A DNA stretch of 64,000 bases from Pseudomonas floridensis (GTDB lineage: Bacteria > Pseudomonadota > Gammaproteobacteria > Pseudomonadales > Pseudomonadaceae): the NCBI RefSeq assembly GCF_002087235.1, contig NZ_MUIO01000019.1, positions 62,001 through 126,000 of the forward strand. The letters run 5' to 3'. Shown here piece after piece: positions 44,006 through 52,066 of this stretch (within the stretch, counting starts at the first letter, position 1; each line of letters starts with the position of its first letter). A program made the position numbers and the translations under genes. The notes under the pieces were generated by a model, which worked only from the letters and a program-made list of their open reading frames with translations, searched no databases and was not told the origin of the DNA.

Positions 44006-46723
44006 TCATTCAGTGACCATCACGGTGTTGATCAGTCTTTTGATTTCCGGGACGCAGGATCCGCACTGGGTTCCGCAGCCCAACTGTTGCTTGAGTTGAT
44101 TCAGGTCCAGACCGCATTCGATGCCTTTCATGACTGCGCTTTGGCTCACGTTCATGCAGTTGCACAGGGTCTTGTCACGCGTAGCGGCGCCTTTGCCTGG
44201 TTCGCTGCTCAGCGGCGCGAGCAGCCAGCGGCGCAGTGGTGCATCGACGCGTTCTTCCAGCCAGAGGGTCTGCAGCCAATGCTGCGCAAGGGTTTCACCG
44301 GCCAGGCGAATGGCCGTGATGCGCCCGTCATCGATGCGCACTTTTTTGCCGATGGCGCGCTTGGGATCGTCGTAGGCCATGACCGGGCCGTCGTCCAGAT
44401 TCAGCAGTGTGTCGATGTGCTGCAACAGGCTGGCGTCTGGCGCTGTAGCGTTGGCTGCGCGGATCACCAGGGCCGGGCGCTCGCGACCGACCAGTCCGAG
44501 ACTCAGGTAGGCGAATGACTCGCACGCTGTGCGCAAGCGCTCCAGTTGTTGCTGCACATTGCCTTCCACGAGAGCAAAGAACTGCCAGGGCAATGCCGCT
44601 TTTTCGATCCTGACACCGGAATGCTTGAGTTCCGGTTGTTTGGATATCGGGTCGAAAGCCGGTTGCGTCAGTGCATTCACGCCACCTTTGAGGAAACGGT
44701 CGCCCCAATGCATGGGCAGAAAGGCCTGGCCGGTGCGCACGCTGTTATCGCTGGCAACCGGCAGGCACAGTTCGCCACGGCGACTGATCAGTCTGATCAG
44801 ATCGCCGGGCTGCAATTCGTGCGTTTGCATGTCTTGCGGACTCAGGCTCAGCACCGCCTCGCTGACGTGGCCAAACAGCCGTGCGGCAGTGCCGGTGCGG
44901 CTCATGCCGTGCCATTGATCACGCAGGCGGCCGGTATTGAGCGTCAGCGGAAACTCGGCATCACGCAGTTCCCGGGCGGCAATGTAAGGCTCGCTGAGAA
45001 ACTGGGCCCGACCCGATGCCGTCGGGAAGACGCCATCGGTATACAGGCGCGGCGTACCAATGCGGGCGTCCTGCGTGAACGGCCATTGCTGCGGGCCGAG
45101 GCGGTCGATAAGGGCGCGGTCGATGCCGGACATGTCCAGATCGCGCCCGATGGTCAGGCCCTTGAACTCGTCGAACAGTGCCGCAGGGTTCTCGAAATCG
45201 AACAGCGCGGGGGTATCAGGCGTTAGCCGGTGTTGCAGGCGCTGGGCGAAATCGACGGTAATCGCCCAGTCGGCTCGTGCCTCGCCGGGTGCCTGAACGG
45301 CCTTGCGAACATTGGAGATACGCCGTTCCGAGTTGGTAACGGTGCCTTCCTTTTCACCCCAACTGGCGGCAGGCAGCAACAGGTCGGCAAACTTCGCGGT
45401 TTCCGTGGTCTTGAATGCTTCCTGCAGAACCACGAACGGGCAAGTTTCCAGCGCGGCCCTGATCCGGTTCTGATCGGGCAGCGACTGCGCAGGGTTGGTA
45501 CAGGCAATCCACAGCGCCTTGATCGTGCCGTTCTGCAGTTGTTCGAACAATTCGATGGCTGACAGACCGGGCTTTTCAGGCAACTGATCGACGCCCCAGT
45601 ATTCGGCGACCTCGGCGCGATGCTGCGCGTTGGCCGCATCGCGATGACCCGGTAGCAGGTTGGACAAACTGCCGGTTTCACGCCCGCCCATTGCGTTCGG
45701 CTGGCCGGTGAGGGAGAAGGGGCCCGCGCCGACCCGGCCGATCTGGCCGGTGGCGAGGTGAATGTTGATCAGCGCGCTGTTCTTGGCGCTGCCGGCGGTG
45801 GACTGATTCAGCCCCATGCACCACAACGAGAGAAAGCGGGGCGTTTCGCCGATCCAGCGGGCGCAGGTCAGCAACTGTTCCAAGGCAATCCCACACAGCT
45901 GCGCCACGTGTTCCGGCGGGTAATCGCGCACCAGCATTTCCAGGTCTTGATAGCCTTGGGTGTGAGCGGCGATGAAGGCTGTATCCACCCATCCTTCGGT
46001 CATCAGCACATGCAAGATGCCGTGGAACAGGGCAACGTCGGTGCCGGGCTGAATCGCCAGGTGCAGGTCTGCCAGTTCACAGGTGTCGGTGCGCCGTGGG
46101 TCGATGACGATGATTTTCATCTGCGGTCGGCGACTTCTGGCTTCCTCCAGGCGACGGAACAGGATCGGGTGAGCGTAGGCCATGTTGCTGCCGACGATCA
46201 TCACGCAATCGCTCAATTCAATGTCTTCATAACTGCAGGGTGGTGCGTCGGCGCCCAGGCTGCGTTTGTAGCCCGCCACGGCCGAGGACATGCACAGCCG
46301 TGAATTGCTGTCGATGTTATTGGTGCCGATCAGGGCGCGGGCCAGTTTGTTGAACGCGTAATAGTCCTCAGTCAGTAACTGCCCGGAAATGTAGAACGCC
46401 ACGCTGTCTGGACCATGCTCGCGGATGCTGTCGGCAAATACATTGGCGGCGTGTTCCAGTGCGGTGTCCCAGTCGGTGACGCTGCGCGCCATTCCTTTGC
46501 CCAGACGCAATTCCGGGTACAGCGCGCGGGCGTCCAGGTCGCCGGTCAGGTGCAGGCTCGAGCCCTTGCTGCACAGCTTGCCGAAATTGGCCGGGTGCTG
46601 CGGGTCGCCGCTCACGCCCAGGATGCTCTGCCCGTCGTGCTCAATCAGTACGCCGCAGCCCACTCCGCAATAGCAGCAGGTGGATGCCGTGGTCTGGACG
46701 GGTGTAAGGCTCAGGCGGGTCAT
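44006..46723 (-). CDS. nasC: assimilatory nitrate reductase, catalytic subunit
   Basis: This cytosolic molybdoenzyme of 905 aa reduces nitrate to nitrite. An N-terminal [4Fe-4S] site (CCYCGVGC, with a further Cys downstream at KLCSKG) is followed by the molybdopterin domains and the C-terminal dinucleotide-binding domain (NTGRLRDQWHGMSRTG). It ends with a BFD-like [2Fe-2S] module (CNCMNVSQSAV... CGTQCGSC). The start ATG 46723 overlaps the stop of the upstream FAD-protein gene (ATGA), so the two are coupled and probably work together. Confidence 0.95.
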   Translation of the reverse strand: MTRLSLTPVQTTASTCCYCGVGCGVLIEHDGQSILGVSGDPQHPANFGKLCSKGSSLHLTGDLDARALYPELRLGKGMARSVTDWDTALEHAANVFADSIREHGPDSVAFYISGQLLTEDYYAFNKLARALIGTNNIDSNSRLCMSSAVAGYKRSLGADAPPCSYEDIELSDCVMIVGSNMAYAHPILFRRLEEARSRRPQMKIIVIDPRRTDTCELADLHLAIQPGTDVALFHGILHVLMTEGWVDTAFIAAHTQGYQDLEMLVRDYPPEHVAQLCGIALEQLLTCARWIGETPRFLSLWCMGLNQSTAGSAKNSALINIHLATGQIGRVGAGPFSLTGQPNAMGGRETGSLSNLLPGHRDAANAQHRAEVAEYWGVDQLPEKPGLSAIELFEQLQNGTIKALWIACTNPAQSLPDQNRIRAALETCPFVVLQEAFKTTETAKFADLLLPAASWGEKEGTVTNSERRISNVRKAVQAPGEARADWAITVDFAQRLQHRLTPDTPALFDFENPAALFDEFKGLTIGRDLDMSGIDRALIDRLGPQQWPFTQDARIGTPRLYTDGVFPTASGRAQFLSEPYIAARELRDAEFPLTLNTGRLRDQWHGMSRTGTAARLFGHVSEAVLSLSPQDMQTHELQPGDLIRLISRRGELCLPVASDNSVRTGQAFLPMHWGDRFLKGGVNALTQPAFDPISKQPELKHSGVRIEKAALPWQFFALVEGNVQQQLERLRTACESFAYLSLGLVGRERPALVIRAANATAPDASLLQHIDTLLNLDDGPVMAYDDPKRAIGKKVRIDDGRITAIRLAGETLAQHWLQTLWLEERVDAPLRRWLLAPLSSEPGKGAATRDKTLCNCMNVSQSAVMKGIECGLDLNQLKQQLGCGTQCGSCVPEIKRLINTVMVTE

Positions 46724-47949
46724 GCGCAAGCGGCCTCAGTGGTGGCAGGTTCGCCGAACATCAGGTGATTGCGAATGGCATCGATGCCCTGACCGTCACG
46801 AATCTGCTTCAAATACCAGCTGCCGTCGGCGGTGTCGCCGTACAGGCAGGCGCCGACCAGCACGTCATTCTTGATGACCAGTTTTTTGTACACGCCGCTG
46901 ATGGGGTCTGAGAACGTGATGCTTTCCGTGTCTTCACCGCCCAGAAAGTCGCCAGCGGAAAACAGATCGATGCCGGTCACCTTCAGCTTGGTGGAGGTCA
47001 CCGAGCCCGGGTAGCGTGCGAATCCCAACTGAGCGAGGTGATTGGCGCAGACTCTGGCCTGTTCGAACAGCGGAGCGACCAGCCCGTAGGCGATACCACG
47101 GTGACTGACGCATTCGCCGATCGCGTAGATACGCGGGTCGTAGGTTTGCAGTGTGTCATTGACCAGAATGCCCCGGCTGCAGGGCAGGCCGGCCTGTTCG
47201 GCCAGTTCGGTATTGGGGCGAATACCGGCCGCCATCACCACCAGATCGGCCGCGATGACGTCGCCGTTCTTGAAGCGCACAGCCTGCACACGGCCTTGCT
47301 CGTCGCCCAGTAACGCTTCGGTCTGTTCGTTGAGGCGAAAGCTCAGACCGCGCTTTTCGAGTGCCGCCTGAAGCATCAGGCCGCTGGTTCTGTCCAGCTG
47401 ACGCTCCAGCAGGGTCTGACCGTTATGAACCACCGTGACCTGCATGCCGCGCATGCTCAGACCGTTTGCCGCTTCCAGCCCCAGCAGGCCGCCGCCGATC
47501 ACCACTGCGCGCTTATGCGTCGCCGCCGTGTCGATCATCTGCCGAGTGTGGCCAATGTCGCGATAACCGATCACGCCATCCAGGGTGTTGCCGGGGATCG
47601 GCAGAATGAACGGGCTCGAGCCGGTGGCGATCAGCAGACGATCGTAGTGGGCTTCAGTGCCGTCATCGGCGATCACCAGGCGCTTGATACGGTCGATTTT
47701 GACCACTCGGCGGTTGAGCAGCAGGGTAATTCGGTTGCTTTCGTACCAGGCCAGGTCGTTGAGCACGATGTCGTCGAACGTCTGCTCGCCTGCAAGTACC
47801 GGCGACAGCAGGATGCGATTGTAGTTGGGGTGCGGCTCGGCGCCGAACACCGTGATGTCGTACAGGTCTTCGCTCAATTTGAGCAACTCTTCGAGTGTGC
47901 GCACGCCGGCCATGCCGTTGCCAATCATCACCAGTTTGAGTTTTTTCAT
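46720..47949 (-). CDS. FAD/NAD(P)-dependent oxidoreductase, NirB N-terminal-like; probable nitrate reductase electron donor
   Basis: This encodes 409 aa. It matches the pyridine-nucleotide-disulfide oxidoreductase half of NirB: FAD-binding LVMIGNGMAGVRTLEEL, the NAD(P)-binding loop VVIGGGLLGLEAANGL, the second FAD motif DPRIYAIGECVSH, then a short C-terminal domain. The siroheme/4Fe-4S half of NirB is absent. It resembles the NADH-oxidising small subunit of assimilatory nitrate reductases, and the 4-base overlap with nasC supports that role. GGAGG precedes the ATG at 47949. A long structured leader (see 48006-48130) precedes it. Confidence 0.9.
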   Translation of the reverse strand: MKKLKLVMIGNGMAGVRTLEELLKLSEDLYDITVFGAEPHPNYNRILLSPVLAGEQTFDDIVLNDLAWYESNRITLLLNRRVVKIDRIKRLVIADDGTEAHYDRLLIATGSSPFILPIPGNTLDGVIGYRDIGHTRQMIDTAATHKRAVVIGGGLLGLEAANGLSMRGMQVTVVHNGQTLLERQLDRTSGLMLQAALEKRGLSFRLNEQTEALLGDEQGRVQAVRFKNGDVIAADLVVMAAGIRPNTELAEQAGLPCSRGILVNDTLQTYDPRIYAIGECVSHRGIAYGLVAPLFEQARVCANHLAQLGFARYPGSVTSTKLKVTGIDLFSAGDFLGGEDTESITFSDPISGVYKKLVIKNDVLVGACLYGDTADGSWYLKQIRDGQGIDAIRNHLMFGEPATTEAACA

Positions 47950-48005
47950 CTTGCCTCCGAGTCACCGTCAGGGTGCGCTCGACAAATTGCGCGCAAACAA
48001 AAAAA

Positions 48006-48036
48006 GGCGTCCCGTCAGTTGCCTGACGAGGACGCC
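48006..48036 (-). terminator. leader terminator of the FAD protein-nasC-cobA transcript
   Basis: On the minus strand the stem AGGCGTCC/GGACGCCT extends inward by CGTCAG/CTGACG around a four-base loop, then seven T follow (plus 47999-48005). It lies upstream of the first gene of the transcript (start 47949), so it acts as an attenuator. Its 5' arm is shared with the second hexaloop hairpin at 48030-48043, making the two mutually exclusive. Confidence 0.88.
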
Positions 48037-48060
48037 TTTGTCCGGTCCCGTTCTCTCGGG
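48030..48060 (-). promoter_or_regulatory. NasT (ANTAR) RNA target: two hexaloop hairpins
   Basis: In the leader RNA the first hairpin is CCCG-AGAGAA-CGGG (48047-48060) and, three bases later, the second is GGAC-AAAGGC-GUCC (48030-48043). Both loops have six bases with A first and G fourth, the known signature of ANTAR-protein RNA targets. Binding of NasT would stabilise the second hairpin and prevent the overlapping terminator. The assignment is inferred from pattern, with nasT in the same window. Confidence 0.85.
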
Positions 48061-48114
48061 ATGCGCAGCCTTCATCGTTGAGGGCGGCGCGTTATGAATC
48101 ATTGGCAGAGACCA

Positions 48115-48130
48115 TGCAGCGGTTGTGCCA
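48115..48130 (-). promoter_or_regulatory. sigma-54 promoter-like element, FAD protein-nasC-cobA transcript
   Basis: The minus strand reads TGGCACAACCGCTGCA: GG and GC with the 10-base spacing of the -24/-12 elements (consensus TGGCAC-N5-TTGCW). The predicted start is near 48104, about 45 bases before the first hexaloop hairpin. Confidence 0.7.
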
Positions 48131-48153
48131 ACTCAGCGCAGGCCGGGAATGCT

Positions 48154-48162
48154 GGGGGGGGG
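48154..48162. repeat. run of nine G upstream of the nas promoter
   Basis: Nine consecutive G (C on the transcribed strand) lie about 24 bases upstream of the -24 element. Such tracts are prone to slippage; here it would change the distance between upstream activator sites and the promoter. Confidence 0.85.
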
Positions 48163-48268
48163 TGCAAAGGATGTGGGGTGTGTCTGCACTGCCTTGAGGC
48201 GTGTTGCACAGAAGCGGGGCGAACTATTGCAGTTGGGAGGTACGTACGGGGTGACGCGCTGTGCCGAC

Positions 48269-49930
48269 TCAGTGCCGGCTCATGATCCAGATCAGTACGA
48301 TCAGGTTGATCAGCAGTGAGGTCAGCGCCAGCGTGCGCCAGACTCTGAGGGGTTCGCGTTCCAGCAGAGGACGTGGGCGAACCGTGACCGGGCGCTGTTC
48401 TGCCTGTTCCATTTCCAGCAGCCATTGCTCGGACGTTTCATAGCGCTGGGCGGGGTTGGCCTGCACGGCCTTGTCCAGACTCAGGCTCAGCCAGAGCGGC
48501 AGATCGGGGCGGTAGCGGCTGGCGGGAATCGGCGTGCCGAAGCGGCGATGCTGAAAGGCTTCGATTTCGCCATAAGGGTACTGACCGGTCAGCAGGTAGT
48601 AGAGCGTGACGCCAACAGCGTAAAGATCCTGCTGTGGACCAGGCTCGGCACCGTTGAACGCTTCCGGAGCGATGTAGCTCGGTGTGCCAGGCAAGTCCTC
48701 GGGATTGGTCGCTGACAGACCGGGGCAGAAAGCCAGGCCGAAGTCCAGCAGGCGCAACTCGCCATCGTCGCCAAGCAGCAGGTTTTCGGGCTTGATGTCG
48801 CGATGAATGATGTTGCGGCGATGCAGCAAGCCGGTCGCCCGCAGCAGGCGGGTTGCCAGATCCTGCCATTGAGCCAGCGGCAGCGGTCCGCTCAGGGTGA
48901 AAAGGTTGGCCAGAGTGCGGCCTGAGTATTCACGCATTGCGTAATACAGATGCTGGCGCTCGGGCAGTGGATGGATTTCCGGAAAAAAGCGCCCGGCCAC
49001 GCGGCGCAGAAACCATTCTTCAAGCAACAGGCCTTGAGCTGCACCGGGTTCGTCATGCCGGGCGGTCGGCAGGGTCTTGAGCAGCCACGGCAGGCCATGG
49101 GCATCGTGGGCGCGGTACAGGATCGACTGACGCGACTGCGCGACGACGTTGCCCAGAGTCCAGCCTTCGAATGCCTGACCCGACTTGAGCGCTGGCGGCA
49201 GAGGCCATTGTTGCAACTGCGCCAGGGCGTCGCCCAGATCGTCCGCGCCAAGGCTGTCGACCTGAATCAACAGGGCGCTGGCATTGTCCTGACTGCCGGC
49301 CAGATGGGCGGCGCTGACCAGCGTTTTGACGGCCGCCTCGAGGTCATCCTGTTCGGTGAGGATCGAGCGGATGCTGGCATCCCCGAGCGTCGCCCAGATG
49401 CCATCGCTGACCAGCAGCAAACGCTCGCCTTCGCATAACTCGCCTTCCAGGTAATCCATCACTACGTACTGGTCCAGACCCAGCGCGCGCTTGAGCACGT
49501 GCTGCATGTCGGCCTGTTCCCAGACATGATCTTCGCTGATGCGTGTCAGCTTTGCGGCCTGCCAGCGGTAGGCGCGACAATCACCCACGTGGGCAAGGGT
49601 GAAACGCCTGCCGCGCAGCACCAGTGCACTGAGAGTGGTGAGTAAACCGTTGGCCAGCAGCCAGCGGTTCTGAGCCAGCAGCAGGCGATCCAGTGACTGG
49701 GCCACGCCCCAGGTTTCCGGCGTGGCGTAATAGTCCAGCGCCAGCGCCTGCAAGGTCGACTGGGCAGCCAGCGCACCGTCGGCGCACTGGCTGACCCCGT
49801 CGGCCAGGGCGAACAGATAGCCCTTGCTGGCCGCCAGTGCCGCGACCGGCGTGACCAGGCGCATGGCGTCCTGATTCTCCGGCCGCGGACCGCTGGCGCT
49901 GAACTCGGCAAAGCGCAACTGCAGCGTCAT
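48269..49930 (-). CDS. bifunctional PP2C phosphatase / Ser-Thr kinase with C-terminal membrane anchor
   Basis: This encodes 553 aa. Residues 1-240 form a PP2C-type phosphatase with metal-binding DGVSQCADG, VGDCRAY, SDG (175-177) and QDN (214-216). Residues about 255-520 form a Ser/Thr kinase with HRD (376-378, HRDIKPENLLL), DFG (396-398) and an APE-type motif. The classical glycine-rich loop is weak. A single helix (LALTSLLINLIVLIWIM) ends the protein, placing the catalytic parts in the cytosol. It starts 7 bases after the nitrate transporter gene, so it is co-transcribed with it, and is followed by the leader of the reductase transcript. Its targets are unknown. Confidence 0.93.
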   Translation of the reverse strand: MTLQLRFAEFSASGPRPENQDAMRLVTPVAALAASKGYLFALADGVSQCADGALAAQSTLQALALDYYATPETWGVAQSLDRLLLAQNRWLLANGLLTTLSALVLRGRRFTLAHVGDCRAYRWQAAKLTRISEDHVWEQADMQHVLKRALGLDQYVVMDYLEGELCEGERLLLVSDGIWATLGDASIRSILTEQDDLEAAVKTLVSAAHLAGSQDNASALLIQVDSLGADDLGDALAQLQQWPLPPALKSGQAFEGWTLGNVVAQSRQSILYRAHDAHGLPWLLKTLPTARHDEPGAAQGLLLEEWFLRRVAGRFFPEIHPLPERQHLYYAMREYSGRTLANLFTLSGPLPLAQWQDLATRLLRATGLLHRRNIIHRDIKPENLLLGDDGELRLLDFGLAFCPGLSATNPEDLPGTPSYIAPEAFNGAEPGPQQDLYAVGVTLYYLLTGQYPYGEIEAFQHRRFGTPIPASRYRPDLPLWLSLSLDKAVQANPAQRYETSEQWLLEMEQAEQRPVTVRPRPLLEREPLRVWRTLALTSLLINLIVLIWIMSRH

Positions 49931-49937
49931 GCTCCGC

Positions 49938-51149
49938 TCAAACCCGCGCAGCGGTCACGGCTGCCGAACCCCAAGTGGTTCTCCAGCGGCGTTTGACGTT
50001 CATCAGGCCAAACCAGGCCAGGACCGCCAGACTGGCGAACAGCCACAGGCCGAGTTGATAGTCGCCGGTGTTCTGCTTGATGCTGCCCAGGCCTGCAGCC
50101 AGGAGGAAGCCCCCGATGCCGCCCGCCATGCCGATGAGCCCGGTCATGACGCCGATTTCCTTGCGGAAACGCTGCGGCACCAATTGGAACACTGCGCCGT
50201 TGCCTGCGCCCAGGCCAAGCATCGCGGCGACGAACAGCGCCAGTGCAGCCCACGAGCTGGGCAGGTTGAAGCCGACGGCGGCGATGCCAATGGCGGCCAC
50301 GGCGTACATGGCAGTCAAGGTCCGAATGCCACCGAAGCGGTCAGCCAGCGCGCCACCCAACGGACGCATCAGACTGCCGCCGAACACACAGGCTGCCGTG
50401 TAATAACCAGCGGTGATCGGGCTCAGGCCATATTGGTCGTTGAAGTAGCCGGGCAGGGCGCTCGCCAGACCGATGAAGCCACCGAACGTCACACTGTAGA
50501 AGAACATGAACCACCAGCTGTCCCGGTCGCCCAGCGCCTTGAGGTAGTCGGCAGTGGACTTGGGTTTGCTGCGTTCCGGTGCGTTACGCGCCATCAGGGT
50601 GAACGCGATCAGTGTCAGCACCAGCGGAATAAGCGCCAGACCGAAGACATTGCCCCAGCCGAAGCTGGCGGCCAGTACCGGTGCGATCAACGCCGCCAGC
50701 ACGGTGCCCGAGTTGCCTGCACCGGCAATGCCCATCGCCTTGCCCTGATGCTGCGGCGGATACCATTGTGAAGCCAGTGGCAGGGCGACGGCGAAGGAGG
50801 CGCCGGCCATGCCGAGGAACACGCCCAGCAGCAGAACTTGGCCATACGTGTGGATACCCAGCTGCCAGGCAGCGAGCAAGGCACCGATAACGATGACCTG
50901 ACCGATGATGCCGGCCGTCTTGGGTGACAATTGGTCGGCGAGCAGGCCCATGAAGAACCGTAGGATCGCACCTGCCAGGATCGGCGTTGCGACCATCAGG
51001 CCGCGTTGTTGGGTGGTCAGGTGCAGGTCGGTGGCGATCTGCACCGCCATCGGGCCCAGCAGATACCAGACCATGAAGCTCAGGTCGAAGTAGAGAAAGG
51101 CAGCGAACAGGGTCGGTCTGTGACCGGCCTTCCAGAAGCTTGTATCCAT
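49938..51149 (-). CDS. nasA: nitrate/nitrite transporter, MFS NarK/NasA family
   Basis: This is a 403 aa inner-membrane transporter with about 12 helices. The nitrate signature is recognisable in GIAGAGNSGTVLAALIAP, with a second one near GLGAGNGAVFQLVPQRF, and the MFS loop motif in GGALADRFGGIRT. It imports nitrate for assimilation. The start at 51149 follows GAGGTG; a GTG two codons earlier is in frame. The transcript has its own sigma-54-like promoter and NasT-type leader. Confidence 0.95.
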   Translation of the reverse strand: MDTSFWKAGHRPTLFAAFLYFDLSFMVWYLLGPMAVQIATDLHLTTQQRGLMVATPILAGAILRFFMGLLADQLSPKTAGIIGQVIVIGALLAAWQLGIHTYGQVLLLGVFLGMAGASFAVALPLASQWYPPQHQGKAMGIAGAGNSGTVLAALIAPVLAASFGWGNVFGLALIPLVLTLIAFTLMARNAPERSKPKSTADYLKALGDRDSWWFMFFYSVTFGGFIGLASALPGYFNDQYGLSPITAGYYTAACVFGGSLMRPLGGALADRFGGIRTLTAMYAVAAIGIAAVGFNLPSSWAALALFVAAMLGLGAGNGAVFQLVPQRFRKEIGVMTGLIGMAGGIGGFLLAAGLGSIKQNTGDYQLGLWLFASLAVLAWFGLMNVKRRWRTTWGSAAVTAARV

Positions 51150-51282
51150 GTGCACACCTCATCATCTGCTAGCGGGTCAGTCGGGCTGGGGGCCTCGACA
51201 CGGAAAATTTCCAGACGCTGTGGTGGAGTGTTCCGGATGCCGGCGACTCCACCGGCCCCATCACCGGGGCCAAACGCAAAAA

Positions 51283-51326
51283 ACGTCGCCTCTCTGTCCG
51301 CGTGAGCGAAAAGAGATGAGCGACGT
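51283..51326 (-). terminator. leader terminator of the nasA-kinase transcript
   Basis: On the minus strand ACGTCGC pairs with GCGACGT, with a partial inner CTCTC/GAGAG pairing, followed by six T (plus 51278-51283). It lies between promoter and start codon of nasA. Its 5' arm is shared with the second hexaloop hairpin. Confidence 0.82.
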
Positions 51327-51363
51327 CTTTGTCGTTGAGTGGTGGTAACCGCCGTTGGCTACC
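51321..51363 (-). promoter_or_regulatory. NasT (ANTAR) RNA target upstream of nasA
   Basis: The first hairpin is GGTAGCC-AACGGC-GGTTACC (51344-51363), the second CGAC-AAAGAC-GTCG (51321-51334). Both six-base loops have A at position 1 and G at position 4. The second overlaps the terminator stem. The arrangement is the same as in the two other nas leaders. Confidence 0.87.
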
Positions 51364-51376
51364 TGAGGAGTGTTGA

Positions 51377-51392
51377 AGCAAGAGGCGGGCCA
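51377..51392 (-). promoter_or_regulatory. sigma-54 promoter-like element, nasA transcript
   Basis: The minus strand reads TGGCCCGCCTCTTGCT, matching TGGCAC-N5-TTGCW at all key positions. The predicted start near 51366 is directly in front of the first hexaloop hairpin. Confidence 0.8.
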
Positions 51393-52066
51393 GATGACAG
51401 GATAGGCAGTGGTGGTCGTGAAAACCCGTGCGGCAGGCGGTAGTCCTTGCTCTCTGTCCGGTTCATGCCGGTATCTGTCGCTGACGGGCGATGAACTTGA
51501 AGCGGGCATTGATGTGTGCTGACGCCGCAAATAGGTGCGCAGTGGTTCCTGTGACAGACCGTTTGTCTTCGGCGCCTGCGCGCCAATAGCCTTTTGCAGT
51601 AACGCAGTGGAAATATACGCGCCAGTAACAAAGGCCACTATTCAAGTCGTTATAGTGAAGCACAATGACACTGTTTTGATGCCTTGGTATGACAGGCTTA
51701 ATACTGAACGAAAGTGAATATTAATAATGGTTCATGTTTATTGTGTGTGTCCGGGTGTCGCGCAACGGTAAGTAATATTTAATTTACATTCGCGGTGTTC
51801 TCTGACAGGCTCTTCAGTGTCGTGTCTGCCACGGCCCATCCACGGCAATGGCATGACTCATTCAATCATGACGCTTATGTATCAAGTGGCTGATTGGAAT
51901 CAAACAGTCATCCTTATTATAAGGGTGGCGTCAGTTGCTTGATTGATTCGGTCATTGCCGAGTCAGGCGCTTCTGTTTAACGCACTTCAGCGATGTAAGA
52001 AGTTTGCATGCTGCCTTGTCTTCATCTCCGCGCTGCTTTCAATGAGCGTTCATAAAGGACATCAAC
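51393..52066. other. intergenic region between the nas promoter and lscA
   Basis: This stretch of about 670 bases contains no convincing gene. Its right part (about 51655-51980) is clearly more AT-rich than the flanks (for example GTAAGTAATATTTAATTTAC), which suggests acquired or silent DNA. It includes the palindrome at 51912-51924. It should hold activator sites for the nasA promoter on the left and any lscA promoter on the right; I see no convincing -35/-10 for lscA. Confidence 0.6.
51912..51924. promoter_or_regulatory. palindrome CCTTAT-T-ATAAGG upstream of lscA
   Basis: A perfect inverted repeat with 6-base arms about one base lies 143 bases before the lscA start. It could be a regulator site; no matching regulator is identified. 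Confidence 0.35.
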
